From Bacteroidales bacterium (GTDB lineage Bacteria > Bacteroidota > Bacteroidia > Bacteroidales > UBA1715), in contig JAFZOY010000064.1 of the NCBI GenBank assembly GCA_017552705.1, positions 1-33,709 on the forward strand: a stretch of 33,709 nt of DNA, in the 5' to 3' direction. A model generated the notes under the pieces. That model did not search any database, had not been told where the DNA came from, and saw only the letters and a list, made by a program, of their open reading frames with translations. Both the position numbers and the translations under genes were made by a program. Positions 32,654 to 33,709 of this stretch are shown here, one piece after another; the first letter of the stretch is position 1, and every line of letters begins with the position of its first letter.

Positions 32654-33366
32654 TGATTTTTAGTGGTTTCCACATCATCGCTGAACGTGAGAACCGACAC
32701 TACAAAAATAATAAATACCGCGCTTCCAAAGAAAAACAGAATCCACAAAAGATACTGATTCTGATAGTACAAAATAAAGTGGCGATCATCCTCGTCGTCA
32801 AATATCGTAGCGTATGTTTCCTTGCTGACATACAATTTCATTTTCCGTCCGGAAACAGGTCCATTCGCTTGCAGTTCTTGAGTTTCCGACTTACCGTTGA
32901 TGCTGAATTCTACTGTAAAATATGAGTGCTTGTTCTCCGACCTTTTGTCAATAACTGTTCCTTCGACCTCAACGCCCATTGCTTTTTTCTCGCGGTTACT
33001 AAAAATTATAACAGTGCCTATAGTAATGAGTACCAGACTGATACCTAATCCAACCTTAAAAATAGTCAAATCACGTTTTGGATTTTTGGAAACCGACTCA
33101 ATTTCGCTTTTGCACTCATACAGTGGGTTCCGCTTCCGTCGTTCTTTAATAAGAACCGTCAACGCAGGAACAATGAGCGCCAAAGGAATAGCCAGAAATC
33201 CAAGCATACCGCCGATTGTCCACGCAGTATCCGTAAATCCACATTTAGTAGTAATCAAATGACGAATTCCTCCATAAAGGACATACCCAACAGGTGCAAG
33301 CGATGCTATCCCGATAATCAGGATTAACCATACGGTGCCGTTATCTTGTTTTTTCCTCAAATTCAA
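32650..33366 (-). CDS. Membrane protein with DUF3592-like domain (238 aa)
   Basis: Membrane segments lie near residues 12-34, 44-70, 100-123 and 207-230. A soluble stretch between the last two (VEVEGTVIDKRSENKHSYFT, then EFSINGKSETQEL) resembles the DUF3592 domain, like the 358-aa protein at 25853. The function is unknown. The gene overlaps the C10 peptidase gene by ATGA and lies four bases after the truncated T9SS gene, so it is embedded in the T9SS series. It might serve in processing or membrane support for those proteins, but that is only a guess from context. Confidence 0.65.
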   Translation of the reverse strand: MNLRKKQDNGTVWLILIIGIASLAPVGYVLYGGIRHLITTKCGFTDTAWTIGGMLGFLAIPLALIVPALTVLIKERRKRNPLYECKSEIESVSKNPKRDLTIFKVGLGISLVLITIGTVIIFSNREKKAMGVEVEGTVIDKRSENKHSYFTVEFSINGKSETQELQANGPVSGRKMKLYVSKETYATIFDDEDDRHFILYYQNQYLLWILFFFGSAVFIIFVVSVLTFSDDVETTKNQ

Positions 33367-33370
33367 CTAC

Positions 33371-33709
33371 TTATTCAATAATCACTTTCTTCGCCAAACT
33401 ACCGACTTTTACCACATAAACACCTGCACCATCCACATGCAATTCAGCACGGACGCAAGGCGTTGCGTCCCTACAAATCAATTGCCCCATAATGTCATAA
33501 ACGCGGATTTCATCGGTGGCGTTTTCAACGATAATGGTGTGGTCAATTGCGTAGATGTTTATTCCTGTATTTAATTTATTTACCGATGTTTCGGTATTTC
33601 CGTTGTCATCGCCGTTGCCATTTCCGTTGTCGTCGCCGTTGCCATTTCCATTGTCATCGCCGTTGCCATTTCCGTTGTCGTCGCCGTTGCCATTTCCATT
33701 GTCATCGCC
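33371..33709 (-). CDS. T9SS surface protein, C-terminal fragment with Asp/Asn/Gly repeat
   Basis: Only the last 112 residues are in the window; the rest lies beyond 33709. The end has five near-copies of the 8-residue unit GDDNGNGN (last copy partial) and then a T9SS type A sorting domain: ETSVNKLN, VENATDEIRVYDIMGQLICR, GVYVVKVG, KKVIIE. The stop is TAA at 33371-33373. The sorting domain is closely similar to those of the two peptidases downstream, so the three are paralogous at that end. The linker is probably a flexible, possibly calcium-binding, surface tether. Confidence 0.85.
   Translation of the reverse strand, partial: GDDNGNGNGDDNGNGNGDDNGNGNGDDNGNGNGDDNGNTETSVNKLNTGINIYAIDHTIIVENATDEIRVYDIMGQLICRDATPCVRAELHVDGAGVYVVKVGSLAKKVIIE
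33447..33474. repeat. Palindromic element inside the sorting-domain coding sequence (copy 3)
   Basis: GGACGCAA (33451-33458), loop GGCG, TTGCGTCC (33463-33470) form a perfect 8-bp hairpin. It encodes CRDATPCVR in the same frame and at the same site as copy 1, although the flanking codons differ. Confidence 0.8.
33601..33709 (-). repeat. Tandem 24-bp coding repeat (GDDNGNGN)
   Basis: The 24-base unit recurs four and a half times to the window edge. Synonymous bases (GAT/GAC, AAT/AAC) alternate between successive units, which gives a 48-base higher-order repeat. The true copy number is unknown because the window ends inside the array. Confidence 0.9.

Noticed and set aside
33601..33709. CRISPR array
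   Set aside because: The 24-bp units are directly adjacent without spacers and encode a repeated peptide in frame.

Overview
The window is chromosomal DNA of a Bacteroidota bacterium, most likely of the order Bacteroidales. The signs are -7 promoter boxes of the Bacteroidota type (TAnnTTTG) ahead of several genes, three proteins with type IX secretion (T9SS) C-terminal sorting domains, Bacteroidota-style lipoproteins and an OstA-like/holA/tilS/hisDC gene stock. The base composition is A+T-rich, except for the more G+C-rich left end. No species can be named from the sequence alone.

Region 1 (1-3540) is accessory DNA built around a diversity-generating retroelement (DGR). The window opens inside the last 60 codons of a DGR target gene, which carry the variable repeat (VR, 1-178). 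A structured intergenic stretch, an unrecognised 184-aa gene (341-895), the template repeat (TR, 1046-1220) and a DGR-type reverse transcriptase (1240-2451) follow. Every one of the 28 VR/TR substitutions falls on a TR adenine, so this DGR has been active on this target. To its right are palindromic repeats, a promoter-driven tRNA-like RNA (about 2682-2765), an unknown protein on the minus strand and a frameshifted relic of an ORF6N-domain gene that stops against the 3' end of tRNA-Pro(GGG) (3540-3614). The layout looks like an island bordered by that tRNA.

Region 2 (3616-8222) is mostly housekeeping: a small lipoprotein, thioredoxin reductase, then on the minus strand an OstA-like protein, a MoxR ATPase and a membrane-anchored muramidase-like protein.

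Region 3 (8416-19447) is one long plus-strand run: two unrelated outer-membrane beta-barrels, two tandem paralogous lipoproteins, a third lipoprotein with a carbohydrate-binding-like domain, then (after its own promoter) a GH65 sugar phosphorylase and a large AsmA/DUF748-like envelope protein. It reads as an envelope or glycan-handling locus, but it is not a SusC/SusD system.

Region 4 (19459-25852) holds a glycosyltransferase and holA (minus), an HSDR_N-type nuclease-fold protein and tilS (plus), and hisC and hisD (minus). The hisD leader has two mutually exclusive hairpins.

Region 5 (25853-33709) is a tightly packed minus-strand series: a truncated T9SS protein with an Asp/Asn/Gly repeat, a DUF3592-like membrane protein, a secreted LRR + DUF1566 + C10 cysteine-peptidase protein, a secreted LRR + metzincin-like protein, an 8-TM protein and another DUF3592-like membrane protein. 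A 28-bp palindromic element lies in frame at the same place in all three sorting domains and also occurs intergenically near the DGR.
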